Of a stretch of DNA of 64,000 nucleotides, positions 25,666-33,827 are shown in pieces. The first letter of the stretch is position 1. Every line of letters starts with the position of its first letter. This DNA is from Tardiphaga sp. vice304 (GTDB taxonomy: Bacteria; Pseudomonadota; Alphaproteobacteria; Rhizobiales; Xanthobacteraceae): positions 3,894,001-3,958,000 of the forward strand of contig NZ_CP041402.1 of the NCBI RefSeq assembly GCF_007018905.1, given 5' to 3'. The notes below the pieces were generated by a model that saw only the letters and a program-made list of their open reading frames with translations, ran no database searches and had not been told where the DNA came from. Position numbers and translations under genes: made by a program.

Positions 25666-26270
25666 TGCGCGCCTCGCTGGAGAAGCTCAAGATGTCGCGG
25701 GACAAGACGCTGGCGCCGAAGATCGAGGCCTTCGCCGATCACCAGATCATCACGCCGCAGAACACGCTGCGCCGTGCCATCCGCCGCACCGAGGACCGCG
25801 AGACCGACGACCCCGTAGCGCGCGCCGAACAGGCGCTGGCGGGCCTGTCCGGCGAGTTCAAGAACTGGATGCGCGTCGAATGCGACCGGCTGGCCGCAGC
25901 CCACGCCGCGCTGGAGCGAGACGGCGTCACCGCGTCCGGTCGCGACGAGCTGTTTCGCGCCGCGCACGACATCAAGGGCGACGCCGCCACGTTCGGCTTT
26001 CCCAGCGCGGGGGCCGCGGCGGAAAGCCTGTGCCGGATCGTCGAACACGCCCCCAGTTTCGACCAGGTACCGGCCGATCTGATCCGGCACCATATCGAGG
26101 CGATCCAGGCCATCGTGCGCGAGCACAACACGATCGAGACCGCCGGCGTGGCGCAGGCCCTCAGCCGCAAGCTGCGCGCCGTCGCCGATGATTATCTGAT
26201 GCTGGTCAACAAGCACCGTCCCGACTACCTCGAAACGATCGCCGCGCCGAGCCTGGTGCCGGCGGGCTAG
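25662..26270 (+). CDS. Hpt (histidine phosphotransfer) domain protein
   Basis: This 202-aa protein contains an Hpt four-helix bundle in its second half, with the phosphorylatable His in LFRAAHDIKGDAATFGFPSA. The first 60 residues are basic and charged (LAPKIEAFADHQIITPQNTL) and resemble no domain I know. It overlaps the CheY-like gene by 4 nt (ATGA), which implies translational coupling and a shared phosphorelay. A partner histidine kinase must be encoded elsewhere. Confidence 0.9.
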   Translation: MMRASLEKLKMSRDKTLAPKIEAFADHQIITPQNTLRRAIRRTEDRETDDPVARAEQALAGLSGEFKNWMRVECDRLAAAHAALERDGVTASGRDELFRAAHDIKGDAATFGFPSAGAAAESLCRIVEHAPSFDQVPADLIRHHIEAIQAIVREHNTIETAGVAQALSRKLRAVADDYLMLVNKHRPDYLETIAAPSLVPAG

Positions 26271-26298
26271 GTTTTCCGTTTCCGACTCCTCAATCTCC

Positions 26299-26437
26299 GC
26301 CGTCATCCCCACCGAAACGCAATTGCGTTTCGGCTGGAGGCGCCGCCGCATAGCGGCGGCCTCGAAGGATGCACCGCAAGCGTCCGTCGCCGCATCCTTC
26401 GAGGCTTGCCCTTCGGGCAAGCACCTCAGGATGAAGT
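26299..26437. repeat. Intergenic palindromic repeat element (type B, copy 1)
   Basis: This element contains GGCCTCGAAGGATGC facing GCATCCTTCGAGG, an inner GCCGCCGC/GCGGCGGC stem, a GCTTGCCCTTCGGGCAAGC hairpin and an outer CGTCATCC...CTCAGGATGA pair. A second copy lies at 27787-27911. The two copies bracket the DUF2336 gene. Confidence 0.8.
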
Positions 26438-26466
26438 TAGTGAGCATGTCGCAAGAGTTTTGAAGG

Positions 26467-27636
26467 TTACGCCGCGAGCGGCTGATACTCGAACGCCCGC
26501 GCCTGTTCGGCCAGTTCGTCGCAGAACACGCGGGCTTCCTCGCGCGCCGACTCCGTCGCGAAACGACGCAGCAGGATCAATAGCGGGGCGGACGCCGCCT
26601 CGTCGGTCTCGCAGACCGTCAGCACGCGCTCGACCATCCGGCGGCGCAGCCGCACCGCGCCACCGACGCTGCCGATGAAGCCGATCTCGTCGCGCGCCTC
26701 CAGCGCGGCGCGGAACGCCGGATAGGTAGATTCCGGCAGCCCGGCGCGCAGCAGCAGCGCGTTCAGCGTATGGCCGGCGCCGTCATGGACAATGCCCGAC
26801 ACGCGGCCGAGCGGCACGCCGGACAATTCCGCCAGCGCGTGCTCGAACAGCTCGATATTGCCCGACAACAGCGCGCGCAGGATCAAGCCGACGGTGAGCG
26901 TGCCTGCCTGGCGCAGATGCCGCACCAGGTCGCGCATCTCGTCGCCGCGCGAACGCGCCGCGATATTGACGGTGGAGCGGGCCATCGCCTCGTCGGCGAT
27001 GCGGCCGGCGCGATCGGCGCTCAGCCAGTTGCGCGCCACCACGAAGCGGGTCAGCGTGTCGGAAAGTTTCGCGACCAGCGCCAGCCGGGTGGCCGCCGGC
27101 AGGTCGTCCAGCACCAGCATGGATTCGCGGATCGCGGCGAGATGGCCGTGCCGCTCGACGATGCGGTCCCAGGAAAACGATGCCATCTCGGCATAGGGAT
27201 TTTCGATCAACTCCAGCGCTGCGGCCGCGGAGCCGACTTCGGCGATCGCAGCACAGACCGACGCCGGGAGCGTGACGCGGCGCGCCACCGCGCATTGCAA
27301 CTCGCTGTCGCCGGTGGCGACGATATCGACGAGGTCGGCGTCGATCAGCAGCGGAGAATGTTCGAGCACCGGCAACGCCACGCAGGTCTGGTCGAGTGCC
27401 AGCGCCTGCACGATCGCGGCGGGCGCGGACGGCGCGTGCGCAAACACGTCGGCCATCGCCTGGCGCACCAGTGGCGAGGGATCGTCGAGCAACATCAGCA
27501 GCGCGCCTTCGGCGGCGGCGCGATCGTCGTCGGTGAGATCGGAGAAGATCCAGGCCCGCGCCAGCGAGCGCGTCGCTTCCGCGCGGTCACTCGCCGGCGC
27601 GGTACGTACCCAGGAAATGAACTGCCGAACGATCAT
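26467..27636 (-). CDS. DUF2336 domain-containing protein
   Basis: This 389-aa soluble protein is helical throughout and matches the DUF2336 family, found almost only in alphaproteobacteria. HEAT-like features are visible near the N-terminus (DRAAAEGALLMLLDDPSPLV, RQAMADVFAHAPSAPAAIVQ) and further helices follow (VGLILRALLSGNIELFEHAL). Function unknown; members often lie beside signalling genes, as here beside a receiver/Hpt pair on the opposite strand. ATG 27636 gives the family N-terminus; the frame is open 24 codons further. Confidence 0.88.
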   Translation of the reverse strand: MIVRQFISWVRTAPASDRAEATRSLARAWIFSDLTDDDRAAAEGALLMLLDDPSPLVRQAMADVFAHAPSAPAAIVQALALDQTCVALPVLEHSPLLIDADLVDIVATGDSELQCAVARRVTLPASVCAAIAEVGSAAAALELIENPYAEMASFSWDRIVERHGHLAAIRESMLVLDDLPAATRLALVAKLSDTLTRFVVARNWLSADRAGRIADEAMARSTVNIAARSRGDEMRDLVRHLRQAGTLTVGLILRALLSGNIELFEHALAELSGVPLGRVSGIVHDGAGHTLNALLLRAGLPESTYPAFRAALEARDEIGFIGSVGGAVRLRRRMVERVLTVCETDEAASAPLLILLRRFATESAREEARVFCDELAEQARAFEYQPLAA

Positions 27637-27786
27637 GGTTCTGCCGGCCAACGCAACAAATCGACACCGGAACGCGATGCCACTGTCAGACAAAATAAAC
27701 CATGCCACTTAACAAAGGGTTCACCATAACCGGTTGCGTTTGTTGACGTTTCGTTAAGGGTGCAGGGGCGTCTGCACCATACTCCG

Positions 27787-27911
27787 CCGTCATCCTGAGG
27801 CGCCGTCGCGCAGCGACGGCCTCGAAGGATGCGCCGCAAGCGAAGGCGTTTCATGGCCGCATCCTTCGAGGCTCGCCGAAGACGGCGAGCACCTCAGGAT
27901 GACGATGACGG
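27787..27911. repeat. Intergenic palindromic repeat element (type B, copy 2)
   Basis: Outer arms CGTCATCCTGAGG and CCTCAGGATGACG pair perfectly. Inside are GCCGTCGC/GCGACGGC, CCTCGAAGGATGC/GCATCCTTCGAGG and a GCTCGCCGAAGACGGCGAGC hairpin. It shares most sequence with the copy at 26299-26437. Confidence 0.85.
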
Positions 27912-27936
27912 ATTGAATCGTGTAGTCGAAGTGTAG

Positions 27937-28941
27937 TTAGTTGCTGAACGTGCCGGAGCGATCGCTGAACAGATCAAGCGGGCGCGGCGTCGCGACGGCC
28001 GGCTGAGCCGCCGAGGTCAGCGAGCCGTTATTGCCCCACAGCGTCTGCACCGCCTGGGAGACCGGCTGCGCGCGGTCGCCGGCCTGGAACAGCGTGCGGA
28101 AGATCGGGCCATCCTGCGTCGCGACCGAGGTCGCTGCCGGCACCGAGGACGTATCCGACGCGAAGCTGGCGACCTGGACATTGCGCAGGTCAGGGAAGCT
28201 GGCGAGATAGGCGGCGCTGGCGGCCGGCGCGGTGGCCGTCGCCGCAGCACTTCCCGAAACCCCGGTGGCGCCGGCGGTCTCAAGCGCGGTGCGCGTCACC
28301 GGCGAACCGGCGGCCGCAGCATAGCGCGTCGACAGCACCGAATAGACATCGGCGACGCTGCGCGCCCGGCCGCCCTGGTCGTAGAAGATCGACGTGTTCG
28401 CCGCGGCGGCATTGGGAAAAAGCGCCGCGCCCGACGCCGTCGGATTGTTTTCGGCGGAAGTGATCAGCTTGGTCGCGCCGCCGACGCCCATGAAATGCGC
28501 CATGTAGAGTTCGGCGTCGGTCGGGCGGCGGCCGATCGCGCCGGTCAGCTTGAAGCCGTTGGACTGCGTCAGCACGCCGGCCATCGCCGAGCTGGCGACC
28601 GGATCGTCGCGCAGCTTCAGGATCGCTTCCTTCGCGGCGGGATCGCTGACCGAATAGCTGCCGGATTCGGACTTGCTGATGGCGTCGGCATATTTGCCGT
28701 AGCCCAGCGCATTGCCGGCTTCCTTGACGGTGCCGAGCCAGGTCTGTTCGATGAACTGGAACAACCCCTTGGCGGACGAGGTCGAGGCCGTCGCCTGCGG
28801 ATTGAAGTTGGATTCCATCTTGGCGGCGGACAGCAGATATTCGAAGCTGGTGCCGGTGGTTTCGGCAGCCGACTTGATCGCGCCGGTGACCCGGCTGCGC
28901 GTGGTATCGATCGCCGATGTGATACTGGTCGCGTCGACCAT
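27937..28941 (-). CDS. Lytic transglycosylase SLT domain-containing protein
   Basis: This 334-aa protein has an SLT-like muramidase domain near its N-terminus. The catalytic Glu is in LLSAAKMESNFNPQATASTS and is followed by SAKGLFQFIEQTWLGTVKEA. Further family sequence follows (AELYMAHFMGVGGATKLITS). The C-terminal 120 residues are Ala/Thr/Ser/Pro-rich and disordered. It would cleave peptidoglycan with 1,6-anhydro product formation. No cleavable signal is seen with ATG 28941 (GGGGCAG upstream), which is unusual for a wall enzyme; such flagellar or pole-associated forms exist in rhizobia. Confidence 0.9.
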   Translation of the reverse strand: MVDATSITSAIDTTRSRVTGAIKSAAETTGTSFEYLLSAAKMESNFNPQATASTSSAKGLFQFIEQTWLGTVKEAGNALGYGKYADAISKSESGSYSVSDPAAKEAILKLRDDPVASSAMAGVLTQSNGFKLTGAIGRRPTDAELYMAHFMGVGGATKLITSAENNPTASGAALFPNAAAANTSIFYDQGGRARSVADVYSVLSTRYAAAAGSPVTRTALETAGATGVSGSAAATATAPAASAAYLASFPDLRNVQVASFASDTSSVPAATSVATQDGPIFRTLFQAGDRAQPVSQAVQTLWGNNGSLTSAAQPAVATPRPLDLFSDRSGTFSN

Positions 28942-29028
28942 GTGTGCTGCCCCCGGCACCGTCAGGGCGCCAAGCTGCAACGACCATCGGGCCAATGTGG
29001 TTAACGAGCAGTTAACAGCAACATCGCG

Positions 29029-29460
29029 TCACGAACCCTGGCGGTAGACCTGTCCGGGATCGAACACCTGGCCGGCATCGACGAACGACACTTTGGCGGC
29101 ACCGTCATCGCCTCGGGTGATGGCGCGGTAGAAGCACGAGCGCCGGCCGGTGTGGCAGGCCGCCCCGCCCTGCTGCTCGACGCGAATCCAGATCGCGTCC
29201 TGGTCGCAGTCCATCCGCATCTCGACCACGCGCTGGACATGGCCCGAGCTCTCGCCCTTGCGCCACAGCGCCTTACGCGAGCGGCTGTAGTACCAGGCGT
29301 CGCCGGTCTCGATGGTCTTGCGCAATGCCTCGTCATTCATGTGCGCGACCATCAGCACGTCGCCATTGCCGGCATCGGTGGCGACGCAGGTGACGAGGCC
29401 GGCCGCGTCGAATTTCGGCCGCAGCACGAGGGATTCTTCGAGGTCGTGATCGTGAGACAC
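29029..29460 (-). CDS. hisI: Phosphoribosyl-AMP cyclohydrolase
   Basis: This 143-aa HisI opens the purine ring of PR-AMP in the third step of histidine synthesis. The zinc and active-site motifs are intact: [60 protein letters not shown] and [13 protein letters not shown] 29460 is chosen for the normal length; the upstream frame runs into a palindromic repeat. folE lies upstream on the same strand beyond that repeat. Confidence 0.94.
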   Translation of the reverse strand: MSHDHDLEESLVLRPKFDAAGLVTCVATDAGNGDVLMVAHMNDEALRKTIETGDAWYYSRSRKALWRKGESSGHVQRVVEMRMDCDQDAIWIRVEQQGGAACHTGRRSCFYRAITRGDDGAAKVSFVDAGQVFDPGQVYRQGS

Positions 29461-29492
29461 GGGGGTTCTTTCAAAAAATCGGAGGCCTCTTC

Positions 29493-29640
29493 CTTCTCCC
29501 CTTGTGGGAGAAGGTGGCACGGCCGAAGGCCGTGACGGATCAGGGGTAGTCGCGAGGCTCAGAGCTTGCGGCCCCCCCTCACCCGTCTCGAATGCGCTTC
29601 GCGCCTTCGATCCACCCTCTCCCACAAGGGGAGAGGGAGG
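29493..29640. repeat. Intergenic palindromic repeat element (type D)
   Basis: CTTCTCCCCTTGTGGGAGAAGG at the left faces CCCTCTCCCACAAGGGGAGAGG at the right, with an inner GGCCGAAGGCC stem. It fills the whole gap between folE and hisI. It resembles the element at 51836-51993, which has the same CCCTTG/CAAGGG ends. Confidence 0.8.
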
Positions 29641-29649
29641 AAGAAGCGC

Positions 29650-30339
29650 CTAGCGCGAGGGCATGTTGATCATCGCCATGAACCGCGCCTGCTCGGCCGG
29701 GTTGTCGCGGAAATTGCCGGTGAAGCGGGTGGTGAAGGTGCGCGAGCCTTCCTTGCGGATGCCGCGGGCCGACATGCAGGTATGCTCGGCCTCGACCATC
29801 ACGGCGACACCGCGCGGCTTCAGGACCTCGTCCACAGCAGCCGCGAGCTGCGCCGTCAGATGTTCCTGGGTCTGCAGGCGGTGGCCGAAAATATCGACCA
29901 GCCGCGCCAACTTCGACAGGCCGACGACACGCTCGACGGGCGTATAAGCGATATGCGCCTTGCCGTAGAAGGGCATCATGTGATGCTCGCAATGCGAGGT
30001 GAAGCCCATGTCGCGGATCAGCACGAAATCATCATATCCCGCGGTCTCGCCGAAGGTGCGGTTCAGCACCTCGGAGGGGTTCTGGTAATAGCCCCGGAAC
30101 AGCTCGTCATAGGCCTCGACCACCCGGCGCGGCGTATCCAGCAGGCCCTCGCGCTGCGGGTTTTCGCCGACATAGGCCAGCAAGGTCTTCACCGCCTGCT
30201 CGGCCTCGGCGCGCGACGGCCGCATTTGGTCGGGATTCACCGCCGGGGCGAGGAATTCTGCCGGATCGAGTTCGGAGGGCTGGAAGCCCGGCTTCGGCTC
30301 GGGGGCTTTGCCGCGCAGCGGCTTGATCATCGCGTTCAT
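29650..30339 (-). CDS. folE: GTP cyclohydrolase I
   Basis: This 229-aa enzyme converts GTP to dihydroneopterin triphosphate at the start of folate/pterin synthesis. Zinc ligands are visible in [20 protein letters not shown] and in the [15 protein letters not shown] region. [20 protein letters not shown] and [20 protein letters not shown] are typical. The first 45 residues are a variable extension. The start has GGAG 6 nt upstream. It shares the strand with hisI. Confidence 0.96.
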   Translation of the reverse strand: MNAMIKPLRGKAPEPKPGFQPSELDPAEFLAPAVNPDQMRPSRAEAEQAVKTLLAYVGENPQREGLLDTPRRVVEAYDELFRGYYQNPSEVLNRTFGETAGYDDFVLIRDMGFTSHCEHHMMPFYGKAHIAYTPVERVVGLSKLARLVDIFGHRLQTQEHLTAQLAAAVDEVLKPRGVAVMVEAEHTCMSARGIRKEGSRTFTTRFTGNFRDNPAEQARFMAMINMPSR

Positions 30340-30581
30340 ATAAACTCCGTTCGACCGGTCCCTGGGACCGGAGTGTCACCGGGCAGACGGAGATGGCACA
30401 GCCACCGGACGCCTGAAACCCCAACAATAACATCAGCCCTGCCGAATTGAATTCTCAATTTCCGGCGATCCGGAGCACGGCAGGCATTTTCTTGCGCCGC
30501 TACCATCCTATATAGGGATGGGTTCCCGGCTGCCAAGGTACGGGCGAGGGAACCCGCGGTTTCACGGTCAAGGCGCCCTTT

Positions 30582-31031
30582 ATGCTGAATGACATCTATA
30601 ACAAGCGCATCATCGCCCTCGCCGGCAATATCCCCCGATTGGGTCGCCTGCCAGCGCCCGACGCGACAGCCACCGCGCATTCGAAATTGTGCGGCTCGAC
30701 GGTGAAGATCGACCTCACGATGGACGGTCCCGTCGTGACCGATTTCGGGCATGACGTGAAGGCCTGCGCGCTCGGTCAGGCATCATCCGCGATCATGGCC
30801 AGCCATGTGGTCGGCTCGACCGCGGAAGAACTGCGCGCGTTGCGCGAGACGGTGCGAAAAATGCTGAAGGAAAACGGCGCGCCGCCGGACGGCAAATGGG
30901 CGGATATCGCGCTGCTCGAGCCGGTGCGCGACTACAAGGCCCGCCACGCCTCGACGCTGCTGACCTTCGATGCTGTGGTCGACGCGATCGGCCAGATCGA
31001 AGCCAAGGCCGCCAGCAACGCGCCGGCCTGA
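30582..31031 (+). CDS. Iron-sulfur cluster scaffold protein (IscU/NifU N-terminal family)
   Basis: This 149-aa protein matches the IscU/NifU-N fold used to assemble Fe-S clusters. Two of the three ligand Cys are clear: SKLCGSTVKIDLTMDGPVVT and DFGHDVKACALGQASSAIMA. The usual third Cys position near residue 110 is not evident (ALLEPVRDYKARHASTLLTF), so it may be a divergent or regulatory member. It is divergent from folE and convergent with the secreted ClpP-fold gene. Confidence 0.86.
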   Translation: MLNDIYNKRIIALAGNIPRLGRLPAPDATATAHSKLCGSTVKIDLTMDGPVVTDFGHDVKACALGQASSAIMASHVVGSTAEELRALRETVRKMLKENGAPPDGKWADIALLEPVRDYKARHASTLLTFDAVVDAIGQIEAKAASNAPA

Positions 31032-31035
31032 ATCC

Positions 31036-31959
31036 TTACCTCGCCGGCGTGACCGCCGCGCCTCCGGTCGGTACCGTCGCCTCAGCGGTCTTGGTCGGCC
31101 TGGACGTTACGGGCTCGATCGACGCCACCGGCGTCTTCGAGTCGTCGATGGCGCTGACGAAGCGGTCCTGTACCACCTTCGGCGTCAGCGAGGCCATCGG
31201 CACGTCGGGCTTGCCGGGCGGCAGCACCGCCGCCACGTCATGCGTGGTGACCAGGTTGGTCGTCAGCAATTCATCCGGCGTCAATTCATGCAGCTCTTCC
31301 CACGGCGGCACGTTCAGCGACAGCGACAGCAAATCGTCGGTGCCGCCCATGTCGAAGGTGTACTTCGCCAGCCGCCCGATATCGCGCTCGACGATCATCA
31401 GGTCCTGCGCCGTATAGGTCGCCGCGCGCGGATCGTCGGCGCGGTCGCCCATCCAGATCTGGTGGACACGGACATGCGCCTGGTCGGGCACGAAACGCGT
31501 CTTGCCGGCGAGCAGCAGGAACACGCACATCGACTCGCAATAGGCCTGCGGCACCACCGCCGGCTTGAGGCCGGACAGCGTCTGCAGTTCGACCGTAGTG
31601 CCGACCGTGGTCAGCAGGCCCATCCTGCGCCAGCGCCGGCCCATCCGGATCGCGTCATTGACGGAGCCGCCGCTGGAATCCAGCACCACGGTGGCGCCGG
31701 CCAGTTCGCGTCCGCGGGCGAATTCCTCGAAATCCTTGACGGTGTCACCGGTGATGATTCCGACCGCGCCGATCCAGCCGCGGCAGTCCGGCTCACAGGC
31801 AATCCAGGTGAAGCGCATCGGCAGCTTGCGTTCTTCCATGACGGCGCCGGCATAAGCGGGAGCGCCGACCACGGCCAGCAGGCCGGGAAGAGCGAGGCAA
31901 AAGGCGGCGGCACGAAACAGTGCCAGACGGCCCGAGCGAAGCGACGTCACGTGTCTCAC
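31036..31959 (-). CDS. Secreted ClpP/crotonase-fold protein (COG3904-like)
   Basis: This 307-aa protein has an N-terminal signal (LALFRAAAFCLALPGLLAVV, then AYAGA). A ClpP-like core follows: VVLDSSGGSVNDAIRMGRRW, YCESMCVFLLLAGKTRFVPD and AHVRVHQIWMGDR, with Ser in ESMC and His in RVHQI at the positions of the catalytic pair. It is probably periplasmic; the substrate is unknown. A Thr/Pro/Val-rich tail ends it. It is convergent with the scaffold gene, 4 nt apart. Confidence 0.85.
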   Translation of the reverse strand: MRHVTSLRSGRLALFRAAAFCLALPGLLAVVGAPAYAGAVMEERKLPMRFTWIACEPDCRGWIGAVGIITGDTVKDFEEFARGRELAGATVVLDSSGGSVNDAIRMGRRWRRMGLLTTVGTTVELQTLSGLKPAVVPQAYCESMCVFLLLAGKTRFVPDQAHVRVHQIWMGDRADDPRAATYTAQDLMIVERDIGRLAKYTFDMGGTDDLLSLSLNVPPWEELHELTPDELLTTNLVTTHDVAAVLPPGKPDVPMASLTPKVVQDRFVSAIDDSKTPVASIEPVTSRPTKTAEATVPTGGAAVTPAR

Positions 31960-32186
31960 ATCGGTTCCTTCCCTGCGCTCTACCGAGCAGTGGTACGGGC
32001 CCCAAACAACGTTTACGATTCTGTCACATCATTGTTATGCAAAAACGTAACCGGTCCCTTACCGGCGTCCAGTTCAATTGCCGCATCGCGATCGGATTGC
32101 TGGCAAGTGTGTCCCGTTTGCATAGCCCGCTCGAGCGCGTGCCGATGCACCGTGCAAAACGCGTCCAATCTGATAGCAATGCGCCT

Positions 32187-32525
32187 ATGAAACATTCAGC
32201 GGATTGCGCGCATTGCGCGGGTACTTTGATGCGCCTGCCGCGCAACGCCGGTCGCGGCGCGATCTGGATCTATCGCCACACGCTATCGCCGCTGGTCGGC
32301 TACCATTGCCGGCATCTGCCGACCTGCTCGGTCTATGGCGATGAGGCGATCGGGCGGTTCGGGCTGTGGGCCGGCGGCTGGATGACGCTGGCGCGGCTGC
32401 TGCGCTGTAATCCGTGGGGCACCCACGGCATCGACAACGTGCCGGCGCAAGCGCCAGCCACGGCGCGGTGGTATCTGCCGTGGCGCTATGCGCGCTGGCG
32501 CGGCGTGCATGATGTGCGCGAGTGA
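32187..32525 (+). CDS. yidD: Membrane protein insertion efficiency factor YidD
   Basis: This 112-aa protein has the YidD core: IYRHTLSPLVGYHCRHLPTC, SVYGDEAIGRFGLWAGGWMT and LARLLRCNPWGTHGIDNVP. YidD is a small peripheral inner-membrane protein that assists YidC-dependent insertion. It is not in its classical rpmH-rnpA-yidC neighbourhood. ATG 32187 is chosen; ATG 32229 would also give a YidD core. Its stop abuts the convergent MFS gene. Confidence 0.92.
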   Translation: MKHSADCAHCAGTLMRLPRNAGRGAIWIYRHTLSPLVGYHCRHLPTCSVYGDEAIGRFGLWAGGWMTLARLLRCNPWGTHGIDNVPAQAPATARWYLPWRYARWRGVHDVRE

Positions 32526-33689
32526 CTAGGATTGCGCCGTCGCCACCACGCGACGACTGACGATCACGGCGATCAGCGCCGTCGTCATGAACCCCATCGC
32601 GACAAAACCGGCGGCACGAAACTGTCCCCCGGCAAACAGCATCCCGCCGATCGCCGAGCCGATCGCCTGCCCGACATAGAGCACCGACGTGTTGAGCGAC
32701 ACCGACGCGCTGGCAGCGGCCGGCGCGGCGCCAACCAGGCGCACCTGCTGCATCGAATTGGTGGCGCCAAAACCCATGCCCCAGATCGCGACGCCGACCG
32801 CCATCACGGCAAGCGAGCCCGCGCCGAACGACCATACCGTCATGCCGGACAGCACCAGCGCCGTCGCCAGCAGCGAGGAGTTGAACGCCCCCCAGCCATC
32901 GACGATGCGTGTCGCGGTCAGGATGCCGACGAGGCCGCTGAGGCCGTAGATCGCGAACACCGCGCTGGCCGCGTCGGGCCCTGCCCCGGTCAATTGTCCG
33001 AGCAGCGGCGCGAGAAAGGTGAAGATCACGAATTGTCCTGAAATCTGCAGCGTGGTGATCAGCAGCAGCAACACGACGAGGCGGTTGCGCGCCAGTTCGG
33101 TCCAGGTCGCAAGATCGACCGGCGTGCCGTAAAGCCCGCGCGGCAGCCGCCAGGCCAGCAGCAGCAGACTGAGAACGCTCAGCGCGCCGATGCCGGCATA
33201 GACCTCGCGCCAGCCATAGCGGCTGGCGATGAAGGTCACCAGCGGCAGGCCGATGGCGGCAGCCAGCGTCCAGCCGAGAAACACATAGGCGATGCTGCCG
33301 CCGCGTTTCCCGGGCGGCACGATCAGCGCCACCGTGCCGGCGGCCTGCGGCGTGTACAGCGCCGCCACCGCGGCCATCAAAAGCCGGATCACGAGCAGCA
33401 CGGCATAATTCGGCGCGAAGGCGGAGGCGAAATCCGCCGCCGCAATCACCGCCACCGCGCCCATCAACAAATGCCGCCGCTCGATCCGGCTGGTCAGCCA
33501 CGCGGTCACCGGCGAACCCACGCACAGCACGATCGCGCCGAAGGTAATCAGCAGCCCGGCCTCGCGAATGGTGACGCCGAGCCCGTCGGACAATTCGTGC
33601 AACATCGCCGTCGGCGCCAGCAAAGCGATGCCGGTGACGAAATTGCCGATCATGAGGGCGGTGGGGGCGTAGGGGCGAGGCGCGGGCAA
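32526..33689 (-). CDS. MFS transporter (AraJ/Cmx drug-efflux-like)
   Basis: This 387-aa protein has about 12 transmembrane helices and the motif-A-like loop VTAWLTSRIERRHLLMGAVA after helix 2. The pattern (GLGVTIREAGLLITFGAIVL; YTPQAAGTVALIVPPGKRGG) fits the DHA1 arabinose/chloramphenicol exporter group. It probably exports a small molecule by proton antiport. The TTG at 33689 gives 12 residues more than ATG 33653; neither has a strong ribosome-binding site. It is convergent with yidD and divergent from thrS. Confidence 0.9.
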   Translation of the reverse strand: MPAPRPYAPTALMIGNFVTGIALLAPTAMLHELSDGLGVTIREAGLLITFGAIVLCVGSPVTAWLTSRIERRHLLMGAVAVIAAADFASAFAPNYAVLLVIRLLMAAVAALYTPQAAGTVALIVPPGKRGGSIAYVFLGWTLAAAIGLPLVTFIASRYGWREVYAGIGALSVLSLLLLAWRLPRGLYGTPVDLATWTELARNRLVVLLLLITTLQISGQFVIFTFLAPLLGQLTGAGPDAASAVFAIYGLSGLVGILTATRIVDGWGAFNSSLLATALVLSGMTVWSFGAGSLAVMAVGVAIWGMGFGATNSMQQVRLVGAAPAAASASVSLNTSVLYVGQAIGSAIGGMLFAGGQFRAAGFVAMGFMTTALIAVIVSRRVVATAQS

Positions 33690-33827
33690 GATGTGCTAGT
33701 CTAAGGATGCAGCCGCATCCAAGTCAAATCAGGCGCTCCAACCCCTGTTGCAACGCCACATTCGGCTGCTATACCGCGCTTCTGCTTACCTGCGCCCGTG
33801 TGCAGGAGTGAGCCACAGGAGATGAAA

